Positions 16,499 through 24,476 are shown, counted from the stretch's first letter. The stretch: DNA of 39,265 bases from Curtobacterium flaccumfaciens UCD-AKU (GCF_000349565.1 NZ_KB714610.1:191556-230820), one strand, 5' to 3'. Notes: generated by a model from the letters alone, not told the origin. Program-made: numbers and translations.

Positions 16499-17428
16499 AT
16501 GATCGCGGTCAACGGACCGGCGGTCGTCGCGGACGACGTGTCGATCGAGTACCGGGGCGGACGCGGGGGCGAGTCCATCCGGGCCGTCGACGGCGTGAGC
16601 CTGTCGGTGCGGCAGGGGGAGATCCTCGCCCTGCTCGGCGAGTCGGGGTCGGGCAAGTCGACCTTCGCCGCCGCCATCGCCGGTCAGCTCGGATCCCACG
16701 GCGAGGGCGAGGGTGCGCTGCGTCGGCACATCGTCGGCGGCGAGCTGACCGTGCTCGGGCAGAAGACCCGGGGCCTGCGTCCCTCGTCGCGCAAGCTCGA
16801 ACGGCTGAGCGGCCGGATCGGCTACCTGCCGCAGGACGGCGCTGACCGGCTCAGCCCGGACCTGACCGTCGGCGAGGCCGTCGCCGAACCGATCTACGCA
16901 CGCGACCGCCGGTTCGACCGGCGTGAAGCAGGGCTCATCGTGGCCCGGCTGCTCGACGCCGTGCACCTGCCGCTCGGGACGATGCGCCTGAACACGTGGG
17001 AGCTCTCGAGCGGTCAGCGCCAGCGGGTGGCGCTGGCGAAGGCGCTCGTGCTCGAACCCCAGCTGCTGGTCGCCGACGAGCCCGCGCGCGGTGTCGACGT
17101 CCTGGTGCGGCAGTCGGTGCTCGAGGCCCTGGCGACCTTGCAGCGCGGACGACAGTTCTCCGCCGTCGTCGTGTCGAGCGACCTGCGCGAGGCCCGTGCG
17201 CTGGCCGACCGCGTCGCCGTGATGGCCGATGCCCGGCTCGTCGGGCTCGGCACCTTCGACGAGGTCCTCGACAACCCCGTCGACCCCTACGTGAAGACCC
17301 TCGCGTCGACCGCGGCGCGTGGTGTGAAGCGCCGTCCGGCGCCGACGACGGCCCGCCGCTCGTCCGCGCCGCGCCGTCCGCTCGCCGCCGGCACCGGCCC
17401 GCGCACCGACCGTCAGGAGAACGCATGA
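16499..17428 (+). CDS. ABC ATPase domain protein with altered H-loop and D-loop
   Basis: The 309-aa protein has one ABC domain of the Opp/Dpp ATPase type: Walker A with Lys53, Q-loop Gln112 (GYLPQDG), signature LSSGQ (169-173) and Walker B Asp193-Glu194. Two conserved spots differ. The D-loop reads ARGVDV where SALDV is usual, and the H-loop His is replaced by Ser227 (VVSSDLRE against FISHDL). In ABC ATPases the H-loop His supports ATP hydrolysis, so this subunit may bind ATP but turn it over poorly. The last about 45 residues form an Arg/Pro/Ala-rich tail. AAGGGG precedes the ATG. It overlaps the dehydrogenase gene (ATGA). Confidence 0.88.
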   Translation: MIAVNGPAVVADDVSIEYRGGRGGESIRAVDGVSLSVRQGEILALLGESGSGKSTFAAAIAGQLGSHGEGEGALRRHIVGGELTVLGQKTRGLRPSSRKLERLSGRIGYLPQDGADRLSPDLTVGEAVAEPIYARDRRFDRREAGLIVARLLDAVHLPLGTMRLNTWELSSGQRQRVALAKALVLEPQLLVADEPARGVDVLVRQSVLEALATLQRGRQFSAVVVSSDLREARALADRVAVMADARLVGLGTFDEVLDNPVDPYVKTLASTAARGVKRRPAPTTARRSSAPRRPLAAGTGPRTDRQENA

Positions 17429-18435
17429 GCACCCCGACCCAGGGCCCGCGCGGCCACCGTGCCGTCGTCCCCACCTCGGGTGCGCCGCTGCCGGTCGAGG
17501 CCCCGCAGGCCGGTCCCGTCGCCGTGCTGCCCGAGCCGACCGACCTGCACGTGGACGCCGTCACCGCGGCCGGTGGGACCGTCGCGCCGCTCGACGCCGA
17601 CACCCGCGGGATCGTCTGGCTCGACCCCCACGACCCGTCCGGCCTGGCCGACGCCCTGTCGTCCGTGCCCGGCGTCGGTTGGGTCCAGCTGCCGTTCGCC
17701 GGCGTCGACGCCTTCGCGCACCTGATCCAGGAGCACGGCGACCGCGTGCTGTTCACCTCGGCGAAGGGCGCCTACGCGGAGCCCGTCGCCGAGCACGCAC
17801 TGGCACTGACCCTCGGCACGCTGCGGGTCCTGCAGCAGCGCGCCCGTGCGTCGTCGTGGGCGACCGAGCCCGAGGGCGTCTCGCTGTACGGGCGGAACGT
17901 CGTCGTCATCGGTGCCGGCGGGATCGCGCTCGAGTACCTCCGGCTGCTCGCGCCGTTCGACGTCGAGGCCACCGTGGTGCGTCGCTCGCCCGACCCCGTC
18001 CCGGGAGCCGCTCGGACCGTCACCACCGACGAACTCGACCAGGTCCTGCCCGACGCCGACGTCGTGATGATCGCGGCGGCGATGACCTCGGGCACCGCGA
18101 AGCTCTTCGGCGAGCGGCAGTTCCGGCTCATGAAGCCGTCCGCTCGGCTCGTGAACATCGCGCGCGGCGGACTCGTCGACACCGATGCCCTGGTCGCCGC
18201 GTTGCGTGCCGGGGAGATCGCTGCGGCGGGACTCGACGTCACCGACCCGGAGCCGCTGCCCGACGGCCACCCGCTCTGGTCCGAGCCCGGCGCGGTCATC
18301 ACCCCGCACCAGGCCGACACCCCGGAGATGGTCGCGCCCCTGCTCGCCGAGCGCGTCCGGCTCAACACCACCGCCTTCCTCGGGGGTGCCGGCGAGGGCT
18401 TCGTCGGCGTCGTCGACCCGGTCGCCGGGTACTGA
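17425..18435 (+). CDS. D-isomer-specific 2-hydroxyacid dehydrogenase
   Basis: The 336-aa NAD(P)-dependent enzyme interconverts 2-oxo and D-2-hydroxy acids. The nucleotide-binding loop is VIGAGGIALEYL near residue 172 (GxGGxA in place of GxGxxG), the catalytic Arg lies in NIARGGLVD, the Glu in DVTDPEPLPDGHPLW and the catalytic His in TPHQAD. The first about 30 residues are a disordered-looking extension. The start ATG 17425 has AGGAG just upstream and overlaps the third ATPase gene. Its place at the end of a peptide-transport operon suggests it handles a 2-oxo acid derived from the imported compound, which is inference. The substrate is unknown. Confidence 0.92.
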   Translation: MSTPTQGPRGHRAVVPTSGAPLPVEAPQAGPVAVLPEPTDLHVDAVTAAGGTVAPLDADTRGIVWLDPHDPSGLADALSSVPGVGWVQLPFAGVDAFAHLIQEHGDRVLFTSAKGAYAEPVAEHALALTLGTLRVLQQRARASSWATEPEGVSLYGRNVVVIGAGGIALEYLRLLAPFDVEATVVRRSPDPVPGAARTVTTDELDQVLPDADVVMIAAAMTSGTAKLFGERQFRLMKPSARLVNIARGGLVDTDALVAALRAGEIAAAGLDVTDPEPLPDGHPLWSEPGAVITPHQADTPEMVAPLLAERVRLNTTAFLGGAGEGFVGVVDPVAGY

Positions 18436-18437
18436 CT

Positions 18438-18465
18438 CCGGGCGCCCACCGCGCGGCGCGCCCGG
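18438..18465 (+). terminator. Hairpin ending the opp operon
   Basis: CCGGGCGC (18438-18445) pairs with GCGCCCGG (18458-18465), loop 12 nt, 3 nt after the dehydrogenase stop. No T-tract. Confidence 0.5.
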
Positions 18466-18501
18466 GCGGCGTGTCCGATGCGGTGGCGGGCCTCAGGGTC
18501 C

Positions 18502-18510
18502 TGCTATGCT
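18502..18510 (+). promoter_or_regulatory. Promoter of tRNA-Asn
   Basis: An extended -10 TGC-TATGCT (TATGCT at 18505-18510) would start transcription about 34 nt before the tRNA. No good -35 is visible. Confidence 0.5.
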
Positions 18511-18550
18511 GTTACCCGTTGTTCGCACGTCATTCGCCAGCGGACAGTGA

Positions 18551-18623
18551 TCCTCGATAGCTCAATTGGCAGAGCAGCCGGCTGTTAACCGGCAGGTTGT
18601 TGGTTCGAGTCCAACTCGGGGAG
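18551..18623 (+). tRNA. tRNA-Asn (anticodon GTT)
   Basis: A 73-nt cloverleaf can be folded by hand: acceptor TCCTCGA / TCGGGGA, D-arm AGCTCAATTGGCAGAGCA, anticodon stem GCCGG / CCGGC with loop CTGTTAA, and T-loop TTCGAGT. The discriminator base is G and CCA is not encoded. A strong terminator follows, so it is a single-gene transcript. Confidence 0.95.
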
Positions 18624-18628
18624 CGACA

Positions 18629-18658
18629 GGTCCTCACCCCTCGGGGTGAGGACCTTTT
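18629..18658 (+). terminator. Rho-independent terminator after tRNA-Asn
   Basis: GGTCCTCACCCC (18629-18640) pairs with GGGGTGAGGACC (18643-18654) and is followed by TTTT (18655-18658). It is the clearest intrinsic terminator in the window. Confidence 0.92.
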
Positions 18659-18705
18659 GTGTTCCCGACGGTCCGAATGCCCTCGTCGGGCCCAGCGGGG
18701 CGCGC

Positions 18706-18714
18706 TGCTAGCCT
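18706..18714 (+). promoter_or_regulatory. Promoter of the DUF2142 gene
   Basis: TGC-TAGCCT gives an extended -10 (TAGCCT 18709-18714) and a leader of about 32 nt that includes GGAAGG before the ATG at 18753. Confidence 0.45.
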
Positions 18715-18752
18715 GGGCGGGCGCACCCAGAACCACGGAAGGCCACTGTTCG

Positions 18753-20285
18753 ATGTCGTTGACCCACGAGTCCGCCACCGGACGTGTGACCGGTGACCGG
18801 TCCACGGGTCTGCTGGACCGGGCCAACCGCGTGCTCTCCTCACGCACCGCGTTCGTGGTCGTGCTCGTGGCGTTCCTGCTCGTCGGCTTCCTGTTCGCCG
18901 TCACGATCCACGTCCCTGCTTCGGCGGCCCCGGACGAGCGTCGGCACATCGGCAACATCATGCTCTACGCGGCTCGCCCGTGGAACGCCGGCCCGTTCCT
19001 GCAGGACGTCGACGCGTCGAAGCTGTGGCTCGGCGAGGTCACGCGCTTCCCGGCGTACCTCTACTACTACCTGATGTCGTTCCCGGCGAAGGGGACGCAG
19101 GCGCTCGGGCTCCACCTGGAACAGACCGTGATGGTGCTGCGGAGCATCGACGTCCTGGCTGCCGGGGCCGGTCTGTACGCCCTCCGTGCGATGTTCCGGA
19201 ACGCCGGGGTCCCGACGGCGATCGGCCTGCTCGCCACCGTGGTGACCGCTTCCACCGGCCGCTACGCCTGGCAGGCCGCCACCATCAGTTACGACGCGCC
19301 GTCGATGGCCGCCTTCTTCCTCTTCGCCGCCGTCGCGGTCAAGGTCGCCCGTGGCGGTGGACTGCGAACGCTCGCGTGGTTGGTCGTCACCGCGATGCTG
19401 GCGCTCATGTTCAAGTACTCCCAGGCGCCGCTCGTGCTGGCCGGAGCCTTCTTCGCCGTGCTGTTCCGGTACCGCGTCGACGGTTTCTCGTGGCTCCGGC
19501 ACCCCGTGCGTCGAGCCGTCTCGGGCTTCCGCGAACGGCCGTGGCGGTCCGTCGTCCTGGTGGTGATCGGCGGCGCGTTGCTCGCCCTGGTGCTCGAGCG
19601 CTTCGGTGTGAACCTGCTCGTCTACCGGGCACTCAACCCCGACTGCGCCGAGATCCACAGCCGCGACGCGTGCATGAACTTCGGCATCTTCCGTCGGAAC
19701 TACAACGCGGTCCGGACCCACGACCTCGAGGTCGCCGCCGGCACGCTCGAACCGTTCCGGCCGGTCTCCTTCCTCTGGATGTGGATCACCACCTACTTCC
19801 GGTCGCTCTTCTTCTTCTGGGGTCCGTCGCTGCCCTGGCGCCCGAACACCGCCGTCGTGCTGTTCGGTGCCGTCGCCAGCGTCGGTGCCGTGGCGATCGC
19901 GGTGACCCAGATGCGCCGGGTGCTCCGGAACGCGGCCATGTGGTGGCTGGCAGCCGTCCCCGTCGCCTACACGGTGGCGGTGCTGTGCTTCAACGCCGCG
20001 ACCGCGGTGAACCTCCGGCAGGACTTCGCGTTCTCGGGCCGCTACCTGTTGCCGGTGCTGCCGATGATCGCGGCCGTGGTGCTGCTCGGTCTCGCCTCGT
20101 GGATCCGACGGCTGCACGGACGCGCGGCCACCGTGGCGTGGGTCGTCGTGATCGTGGTGGGCGTCGTGCTCTTCGTCTTCTACAACCCGATCAGCGCCTT
20201 CTTCCCGTACGCCAACTCGGCGGCCTGGTACTCGAGCTGGGCCCGCGACGTCCTGCCCCAGTGGCTCACGGGGGTGCGCTCGTGA
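18753..20285 (+). CDS. DUF2142 polytopic membrane protein (glycosyltransferase-like)
   Basis: The 510-aa protein has about ten or eleven membrane helices, beginning near residue 32 (FVVVLVAFLLVGFLFAV). After helix 1 comes a loop with PDERRHIGNIMLYAARPWN, an Asp-Glu pair of the kind seen in the first external loop of GT-C-type, polyprenyl-phosphate-sugar-using transferases. A second large loop near 310-350 holds three Cys. DUF2142 proteins often sit in cell-envelope polysaccharide loci; a sugar- or phospho-group transfer role here is inference. The ATG at 18753 has GGAAGG upstream. Its stop overlaps the next gene (GTGA), so the two are translationally coupled. Confidence 0.8.
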   Translation: MSLTHESATGRVTGDRSTGLLDRANRVLSSRTAFVVVLVAFLLVGFLFAVTIHVPASAAPDERRHIGNIMLYAARPWNAGPFLQDVDASKLWLGEVTRFPAYLYYYLMSFPAKGTQALGLHLEQTVMVLRSIDVLAAGAGLYALRAMFRNAGVPTAIGLLATVVTASTGRYAWQAATISYDAPSMAAFFLFAAVAVKVARGGGLRTLAWLVVTAMLALMFKYSQAPLVLAGAFFAVLFRYRVDGFSWLRHPVRRAVSGFRERPWRSVVLVVIGGALLALVLERFGVNLLVYRALNPDCAEIHSRDACMNFGIFRRNYNAVRTHDLEVAAGTLEPFRPVSFLWMWITTYFRSLFFFWGPSLPWRPNTAVVLFGAVASVGAVAIAVTQMRRVLRNAAMWWLAAVPVAYTVAVLCFNAATAVNLRQDFAFSGRYLLPVLPMIAAVVLLGLASWIRRLHGRAATVAWVVVIVVGVVLFVFYNPISAFFPYANSAAWYSSWARDVLPQWLTGVRS

Positions 20286-20992
20286 ACCGCGCCGCACGGT
20301 TCCGCGGCGTCGTCGTGGCTGCCCTGACCATCCTGTTCTTCGTCGTCATCGGCGTCGCGGCCTTCGCGCGAACCGGGGGGACCAGCGCCGGGGAACGCCA
20401 GATCGGTTCGTGCACGGTCCGCACGGCGCCCGAGCCGGGTGCCGTGACGACCTGCCCGGAACAGGACCTCGCCGGTGTGCGCTTCGCCACCGTCGACCTG
20501 CGTCTGGCCGACCTGCACGGCGCGGACCTGCGCGGTTCGGACCTGCGTGACAGCGTGCTCTACGGCGCCGACCTGCAGGGGGCGGACCTGCGCGGAGCGG
20601 ATCTGCGTGGCGTCGACCTGTACAGCGCGGACCTGCGGGGGGCGGACCTGCGTGACGCCGACCTGGGCAGCGCGGACCTGACGGTCGCCGACATCAGCGG
20701 GGCGCAGATCGACGGCATCGACCTGAGCAAGGCGAAGCTGGCCGGTCTGACCGTCACGGGGACGCCACTGGAACTCGCCGACCGGACGCTGCAGAGCCCC
20801 GACGGCAAGCCGGTGAACGTGCCCATCCGGCTCGACCTGCCGCGCGGGGTGTCGTCGACGAGCTGCGTCCGACAGGACGTGCAGGCTCCGGTCGGCACCA
20901 CCCAGGTGCGCTGCCGGATGAGCACCGATGCCGACCGCGGTGGTCGGCTCGACCAGCGCGCGACGATCACGGTCACCGGCCCGACACCCTGA
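20282..20992 (+). CDS. Membrane-anchored pentapeptide-repeat protein
   Basis: The 236-aa protein has one N-terminal membrane helix (about 10-29) with no lipobox, then a short Cys-containing segment (Cys44, Cys58), then about 16-18 tandem pentapeptides of A(D/N)LxG type (about 66-155), and a C-terminal domain with two more Cys. The repeats should form a right-handed quadrilateral beta-helix outside the membrane. Pentapeptide proteins include gyrase-protecting DNA mimics, but those are cytosolic and unanchored, so a scaffold or cell-wall role is more likely here. The GTG start overlaps the DUF2142 stop, pointing to a shared function. The exact role is unknown. Confidence 0.85.
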   Translation: MNRAARFRGVVVAALTILFFVVIGVAAFARTGGTSAGERQIGSCTVRTAPEPGAVTTCPEQDLAGVRFATVDLRLADLHGADLRGSDLRDSVLYGADLQGADLRGADLRGVDLYSADLRGADLRDADLGSADLTVADISGAQIDGIDLSKAKLAGLTVTGTPLELADRTLQSPDGKPVNVPIRLDLPRGVSSTSCVRQDVQAPVGTTQVRCRMSTDADRGGRLDQRATITVTGPTP

Positions 20993-21031
20993 CCGACGTC
21001 GCTCGTGCGGCTGGTACCCGGCGGATGCTGT

Positions 21032-21043
21032 TAGCGTTCACAG
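21032..21043 (+). promoter_or_regulatory. Leaderless promoter of the small lipoprotein gene
   Basis: TAGCGT (21032-21037) is followed by 6 nt (TCACAG) and the GTG at 21044. Confidence 0.55.
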
Positions 21044-21532
21044 GTGCACCGTTCTCGTTCCCCTCGATCCGCCCTGCTGGGCGTCGTCGTGGCGGTGACG
21101 GCGGTGCTCACCGGCTGCAGCAGCGTCGGCCCTGACACCGATGCGTCCGAGGACCCGACGAGCTCGGACACCGGGCTGGGTTCAGGCGCGTCACCGGTCG
21201 TCTTCGCGTTCGTCTGCGGCGGGGACGGCGCTGACCGCGCGAGCTACACGACCTACGCAGCGGTGTGGGAAGCCGCGCGTGCCGACTGCTCGGCGAAGCG
21301 GCTGACCGGCTCGGTGCCGTCGAGCCAGCAGCAGTCCGCGGTGACGGCGGCGCGCGGTGACGCGACCCTGGTCGAGCTCGCGAGCGCCTGCGCGGTGCGG
21401 GACTCGGCGCCGTGGACGTCGGCGGTCGCCGACGAGCGCGGTGCCCACGTGGCCGAGGGGCTCCTGCGGTACTGCCCGGGGCACCCGGAGACCGACCGCC
21501 TGCGGGACGCGCTGGCGGCGTACCGGGGCTGA
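21044..21532 (+). CDS. Small secreted lipoprotein of unknown function
   Basis: The 162-aa protein has a positively charged N-terminus, a hydrophobic stretch (about 10-22) and a lipobox with Cys25 (VLTGC), so it should be lipid-anchored on the outer face of the membrane. A Ser/Thr/Asp-rich linker (about 28-50) leads to a domain of about 110 residues with four Cys (FVCGG, ADCSA, SACAV, RYCPG), probably two disulfides. I do not recognise the domain. The GTG start is supported by the -10 box 6 nt upstream. It is not obviously part of the DUF2142 operon because it has its own promoter. Confidence 0.8.
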   Translation: MHRSRSPRSALLGVVVAVTAVLTGCSSVGPDTDASEDPTSSDTGLGSGASPVVFAFVCGGDGADRASYTTYAAVWEAARADCSAKRLTGSVPSSQQQSAVTAARGDATLVELASACAVRDSAPWTSAVADERGAHVAEGLLRYCPGHPETDRLRDALAAYRG

Positions 21533-21590
21533 CCCGGGCCTCCAGGCCGACCGCCTGACCCGCGACCGACCGACGGCCGCGGGACGGGCG

Positions 21591-22166
21591 TCAGCCCTCG
21601 GGGTGGTCGCGACCCGGCAGCCAGGACTGGCCGGGGCCGCCCCAGCTGCTCTTGCGGATCGCCTTGGCGACCTGCTTGCCGTAGGGGTGCACGAGACGGT
21701 CGGCGTAGAGCCAGCCGTCCAGGTGGTCGTACTCGTGCTGGAAGATGCGGGCCAGCCAGCCGTGCGCCTCGACCTCGAACGGGGTGCCGTGCTCGTCGGA
21801 GGCGCGCAGCAGGGCGCCCTCGGAGCGGCGGAGCGGGAAGCGCTCGCCCGGGATCGACAGGCAGCCCTCGGACTCCTCGTCCTCGTCGAGCTCCTCGACG
21901 GACTCGGGGACCGGGGGCGTGGTCCACAGGACGGGGTTCACGGCCGCGCCCCGGTGCAGCACGTCGTCGTCGTCGGTGTAGGAGTACACGAACAGGCGCT
22001 TGCCGACGCCCACCTGCGGTCCGGCCAGGCCGACGCCCGGTGCCAGGTCCATGGTCTCGAGCATGTCGGCGACGAGGGAACGGAGGTCGTCATCGAACGC
22101 GGTGACCTCGGCTGCACGCTCGTGCAGGACGGGTTCGCCGGTGATGCGGATCGGGAGAACGGCCAT
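21591..22166 (-). CDS. def: Peptide deformylase
   Basis: This 191-aa metalloenzyme removes the formyl group from nascent proteins. All three motifs are present: motif 1 GVGLAGPQVG (about 44-53; usually GLAAPQ, here Gly for one Ala), motif 2 EGCLSIPG with metal ligand Cys102, and motif 3 QHEYDHLDG with His144, Glu145 and His148. An acidic insertion (EELDEDEESE, about 91-100) precedes motif 2. The start ATG 22166 has a -10 box 6 nt upstream and no ribosome site. It is divergent from the DMT-type gene with only 39 bp between the start codons. Confidence 0.96.
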   Translation of the reverse strand: MAVLPIRITGEPVLHERAAEVTAFDDDLRSLVADMLETMDLAPGVGLAGPQVGVGKRLFVYSYTDDDDVLHRGAAVNPVLWTTPPVPESVEELDEDEESEGCLSIPGERFPLRRSEGALLRASDEHGTPFEVEAHGWLARIFQHEYDHLDGWLYADRLVHPYGKQVAKAIRKSSWGGPGQSWLPGRDHPEG

Positions 22167-22205
22167 TCACCCAGGTTATCCGGCGGGGGACGGTAGCCTC
22201 GACGC
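22167..22205. promoter_or_regulatory. Back-to-back leaderless promoters (def and DMT gene)
   Basis: Minus strand: TAACCT (22178-22173), 6 nt, ATG 22166. Plus strand: TAGCCT (22194-22199), 6 nt, GTG 22206. The two -10 boxes are 15 bp apart, so each -35 region would fall on the other's -10 or start. Confidence 0.6.
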
Positions 22206-23120
22206 GTGACGACGGACCTCCAGCTGCCCGACGCCGTGAGCAACCTCACGCCGTTCCAGGCGCTGATGATCCCGGTGGCCCTGGTCGGTGCGGTGTTCCT
22301 GTCGCTCGGGGCGCAGTTCCAGAGCCGTGGGGTGCAGCGGGTCGAAGCGCGTCTCGGTCGGCAGTCGAAGGGGCTGAGCGTCCGCCACGTGGTGGGGCTC
22401 GTCTCGAGCGGCTACTGGGTGCTCGGCACGCTCATGCTCGGCATCGCGGTGGTGCTGCAGCTCATCAGCATCACGTTCGCGCCGCTGATCGTCGTGCAAC
22501 CGCTGGGGGCCGTGGCGCTGGTGATCACCACGTGGTTCTCCTCGCGTGCGTCGGGGATCCCGCTCGGCCGTCGTGCTCGTCGTGCCGTGTGGACGTGCAT
22601 CATCGGTGTCGGCATCTTCGTCGGGATCGCGGCGTTCGTCGGGCACGAGAGCGCGATCACCCGCCAGCAGCTCGTCACCGTGCTGGTGATCCTGGCGGTC
22701 GTGCTGGTGCTGGTGCTCGTGTCGTTCCGCCTGGTCGCCAAGCGCCGGAACGCCCTGTACTACATCGTCGGCGCCGGCGTGCTCTACGGCTTCGTGGCGA
22801 CGCTGGCCAAGGTGGTGCTGAACCGGTTCGTGAACCACACCTTCGACTGGTTGACCGTGCTCGCCATCGTCGGCGTGGTCGTCGCGGCGTCGCTCGGCGG
22901 GTACTTCGTGCAGAACGCGTACTCCAGCGGCTCGGCCGACCTGGTGATCGCGGGGCTGACCGTCATCGACCCGATCGTCGCGGTCGGCATCGGCGTGATC
23001 GTGCTCGGCGAGGCGACGGGGGCGCCGTGGTTCGCGGTGGCGGGGTTCGTGGTCGCCGCGGGCATCGCCATCACCGGGGTGTTCCTGCTCGCCAAGCACC
23101 ACCCCCAGACCCGGACCTGA
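22206..23120 (+). CDS. DMT-superfamily (EamA/NIPA-like) membrane transporter
   Basis: The 304-aa integral membrane protein has nine or so hydrophobic segments in two related halves, as in the drug/metabolite transporter superfamily. The end of the first half shows PLIVVQPLGAVALVITTWFS and the second shows DLVIAGLTVIDPIVAVGIGVIVLGE, the repeated 'hub' helices of these proteins. The layout (long first loop, N-terminus outside a canonical EamA start) resembles the NIPA/magnesium-transporter-like branch, but no substrate can be assigned. The GTG start is fixed by the -10 box 6 nt upstream. The gap 23121-23203 to the next promoter holds only GC-rich sequence. Confidence 0.82.
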   Translation: MTTDLQLPDAVSNLTPFQALMIPVALVGAVFLSLGAQFQSRGVQRVEARLGRQSKGLSVRHVVGLVSSGYWVLGTLMLGIAVVLQLISITFAPLIVVQPLGAVALVITTWFSSRASGIPLGRRARRAVWTCIIGVGIFVGIAAFVGHESAITRQQLVTVLVILAVVLVLVLVSFRLVAKRRNALYYIVGAGVLYGFVATLAKVVLNRFVNHTFDWLTVLAIVGVVVAASLGGYFVQNAYSSGSADLVIAGLTVIDPIVAVGIGVIVLGEATGAPWFAVAGFVVAAGIAITGVFLLAKHHPQTRT

Positions 23121-23203
23121 CGGCCGCGGCGCGCTCGGCGCTCGGCGCCCGGTGGTCGCGGCGCTCATCCGCGCGGCTGACGCGACCGTCGATCCTGGTG
23201 CGA

Positions 23204-23209
23204 TAGCGT
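23204..23209 (+). promoter_or_regulatory. Promoter of the GT4 / tRNA / AI-2E operon
   Basis: TAGCGT at 23204-23209 gives a leader of about 36 nt that contains GAGAGGA before the GTG at 23252. Confidence 0.45.
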
Positions 23210-23251
23210 CACAGCCGACCAGCCATCGCCCACGAGAGGACGAACTCAGCC

Positions 23252-24463
23252 GTGTCAGGAGACGCCACCACCGCCACCGCCGGACCGACGGGTGCGACGG
23301 GCGGTCACCGACCGCTGCGCGTGCTGATCGCAGCGGACACCTTCGCCCCCGACGTCAACGGCGCCGCGACCTTCGCCGCGCAGCTCGCCGTCGGACTGGC
23401 CGAGCGCGGGCACGAGGTGCACATCGTGGCCCCGGCGTCGAGCCGCCACTACGGCACCTTCGACGAGGAGCACCACGGTGTCACCCTCGTCGTGCACCGC
23501 CTGAAGTCGTACAAGTGGCCGCTGCACCCGTGGCTGCGCTTCGTGTGGCCGTGGAGCGTCCGGAAGTGGACCGCCCCGATCCTCGACGCGGTCAAGCCCG
23601 ACGTGCTGCACATCCAGTCGCACGTGGTCATCGGTCGTGGCATCGTGCACGAGGCGAACGACCGCGGCATCCGGGTCATCGCGACGAACCACTTCATGCC
23701 GGAGAACCTGCTCGAGTACACGCCGTTCGGCAAGTGGACGCTGCCCCTCGCGCTGAAGATCGCGTGGAGCGACGCCGCCAAGACCTACCGGCTGGCCGAC
23801 ACGATCACGACGCCGACCAACCTGGCCGCCGACTACCTGCGGAAGGCCATCGCCGGCCAGCAGGTCCTGGCGATCTCGTGCGGCATCGACGCGTCCCGCT
23901 ACGTCGCGCGCGAGGGGCGCCCGGTCAACAACGACATCGTCTTCGTGGGCCGGGTCGCCCCGGAGAAGAACCTCGACGTCCTGGTCCGTGCCGTGGCGCT
24001 GCTGCCGGCCGAGCTGGCCACGACCCTGACCATCGTCGGCGACGGCGAGATGATCCCGAAGCTCACCGCGCTGGCGAAGGAGCTCGGGCTCGAGGACCGC
24101 GTGCGGTTCCTGGGCTTCGTCTCGGACGAGCGCAAGCAGGAGGCCCTGACCAACGCGACGGTGTTCGCGATGCCGTCGACGGCCGAGCTGCAGAGCATCT
24201 CCTCGCTCGAGGGGATGGCGTCCGGGCTCCCCGTGGTCGCCGCCGACTCGATGGCGCTCCCGCACCTGATCGACGGCAACGGGTACCTGTTCGCCCCGGG
24301 CGACGTCGACGACCTGGCGGCGAAGCTCACGACGGTGCTCACCGCCCCGGAGTCCGACTACGTGGCGATGCGGGAACGCAGTCTGGCCATGATCGAGGCG
24401 CACGACATCAACCGCACGCTGTCGACGTTCGAGTCGCTGTATCGTGGTGAGCCGGTGGCTTGA
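23252..24463 (+). CDS. GT4-family glycosyltransferase
   Basis: The 403-aa protein has the GT-B fold of family GT4. The N-terminal Rossmann domain begins VLIADTFAPDVNGAATFAAQLAVGL in outline (about 25-50) with the Gly-rich acceptor loop, and the C-terminal domain shows VFVGRVAPEKNLDVLVRA (about 231-248) and the donor-site E-x7-E pattern (ELQSISSLEGMASGLPVV, about 312-329). These enzymes transfer sugars from nucleotide donors to lipids or glycans at the cytoplasmic membrane face. It resembles the actinobacterial mannosyltransferase group (PimB/MgtA-like), though the sugar is uncertain. The start is GTG with GAGAGGA upstream. A tRNA gene begins 13 nt after the stop. Confidence 0.9.
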   Translation: MSGDATTATAGPTGATGGHRPLRVLIAADTFAPDVNGAATFAAQLAVGLAERGHEVHIVAPASSRHYGTFDEEHHGVTLVVHRLKSYKWPLHPWLRFVWPWSVRKWTAPILDAVKPDVLHIQSHVVIGRGIVHEANDRGIRVIATNHFMPENLLEYTPFGKWTLPLALKIAWSDAAKTYRLADTITTPTNLAADYLRKAIAGQQVLAISCGIDASRYVAREGRPVNNDIVFVGRVAPEKNLDVLVRAVALLPAELATTLTIVGDGEMIPKLTALAKELGLEDRVRFLGFVSDERKQEALTNATVFAMPSTAELQSISSLEGMASGLPVVAADSMALPHLIDGNGYLFAPGDVDDLAAKLTTVLTAPESDYVAMRERSLAMIEAHDINRTLSTFESLYRGEPVA

Positions 24464-24476
24464 GGGCCTCCGGCGA

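Noticed and set aside
20282..20992. Quinolone-resistance (Qnr/MfpA-like) protein
   Set aside because: It has an N-terminal membrane helix, extra Cys residues and a C-terminal domain not found in gyrase-protecting pentapeptide proteins.
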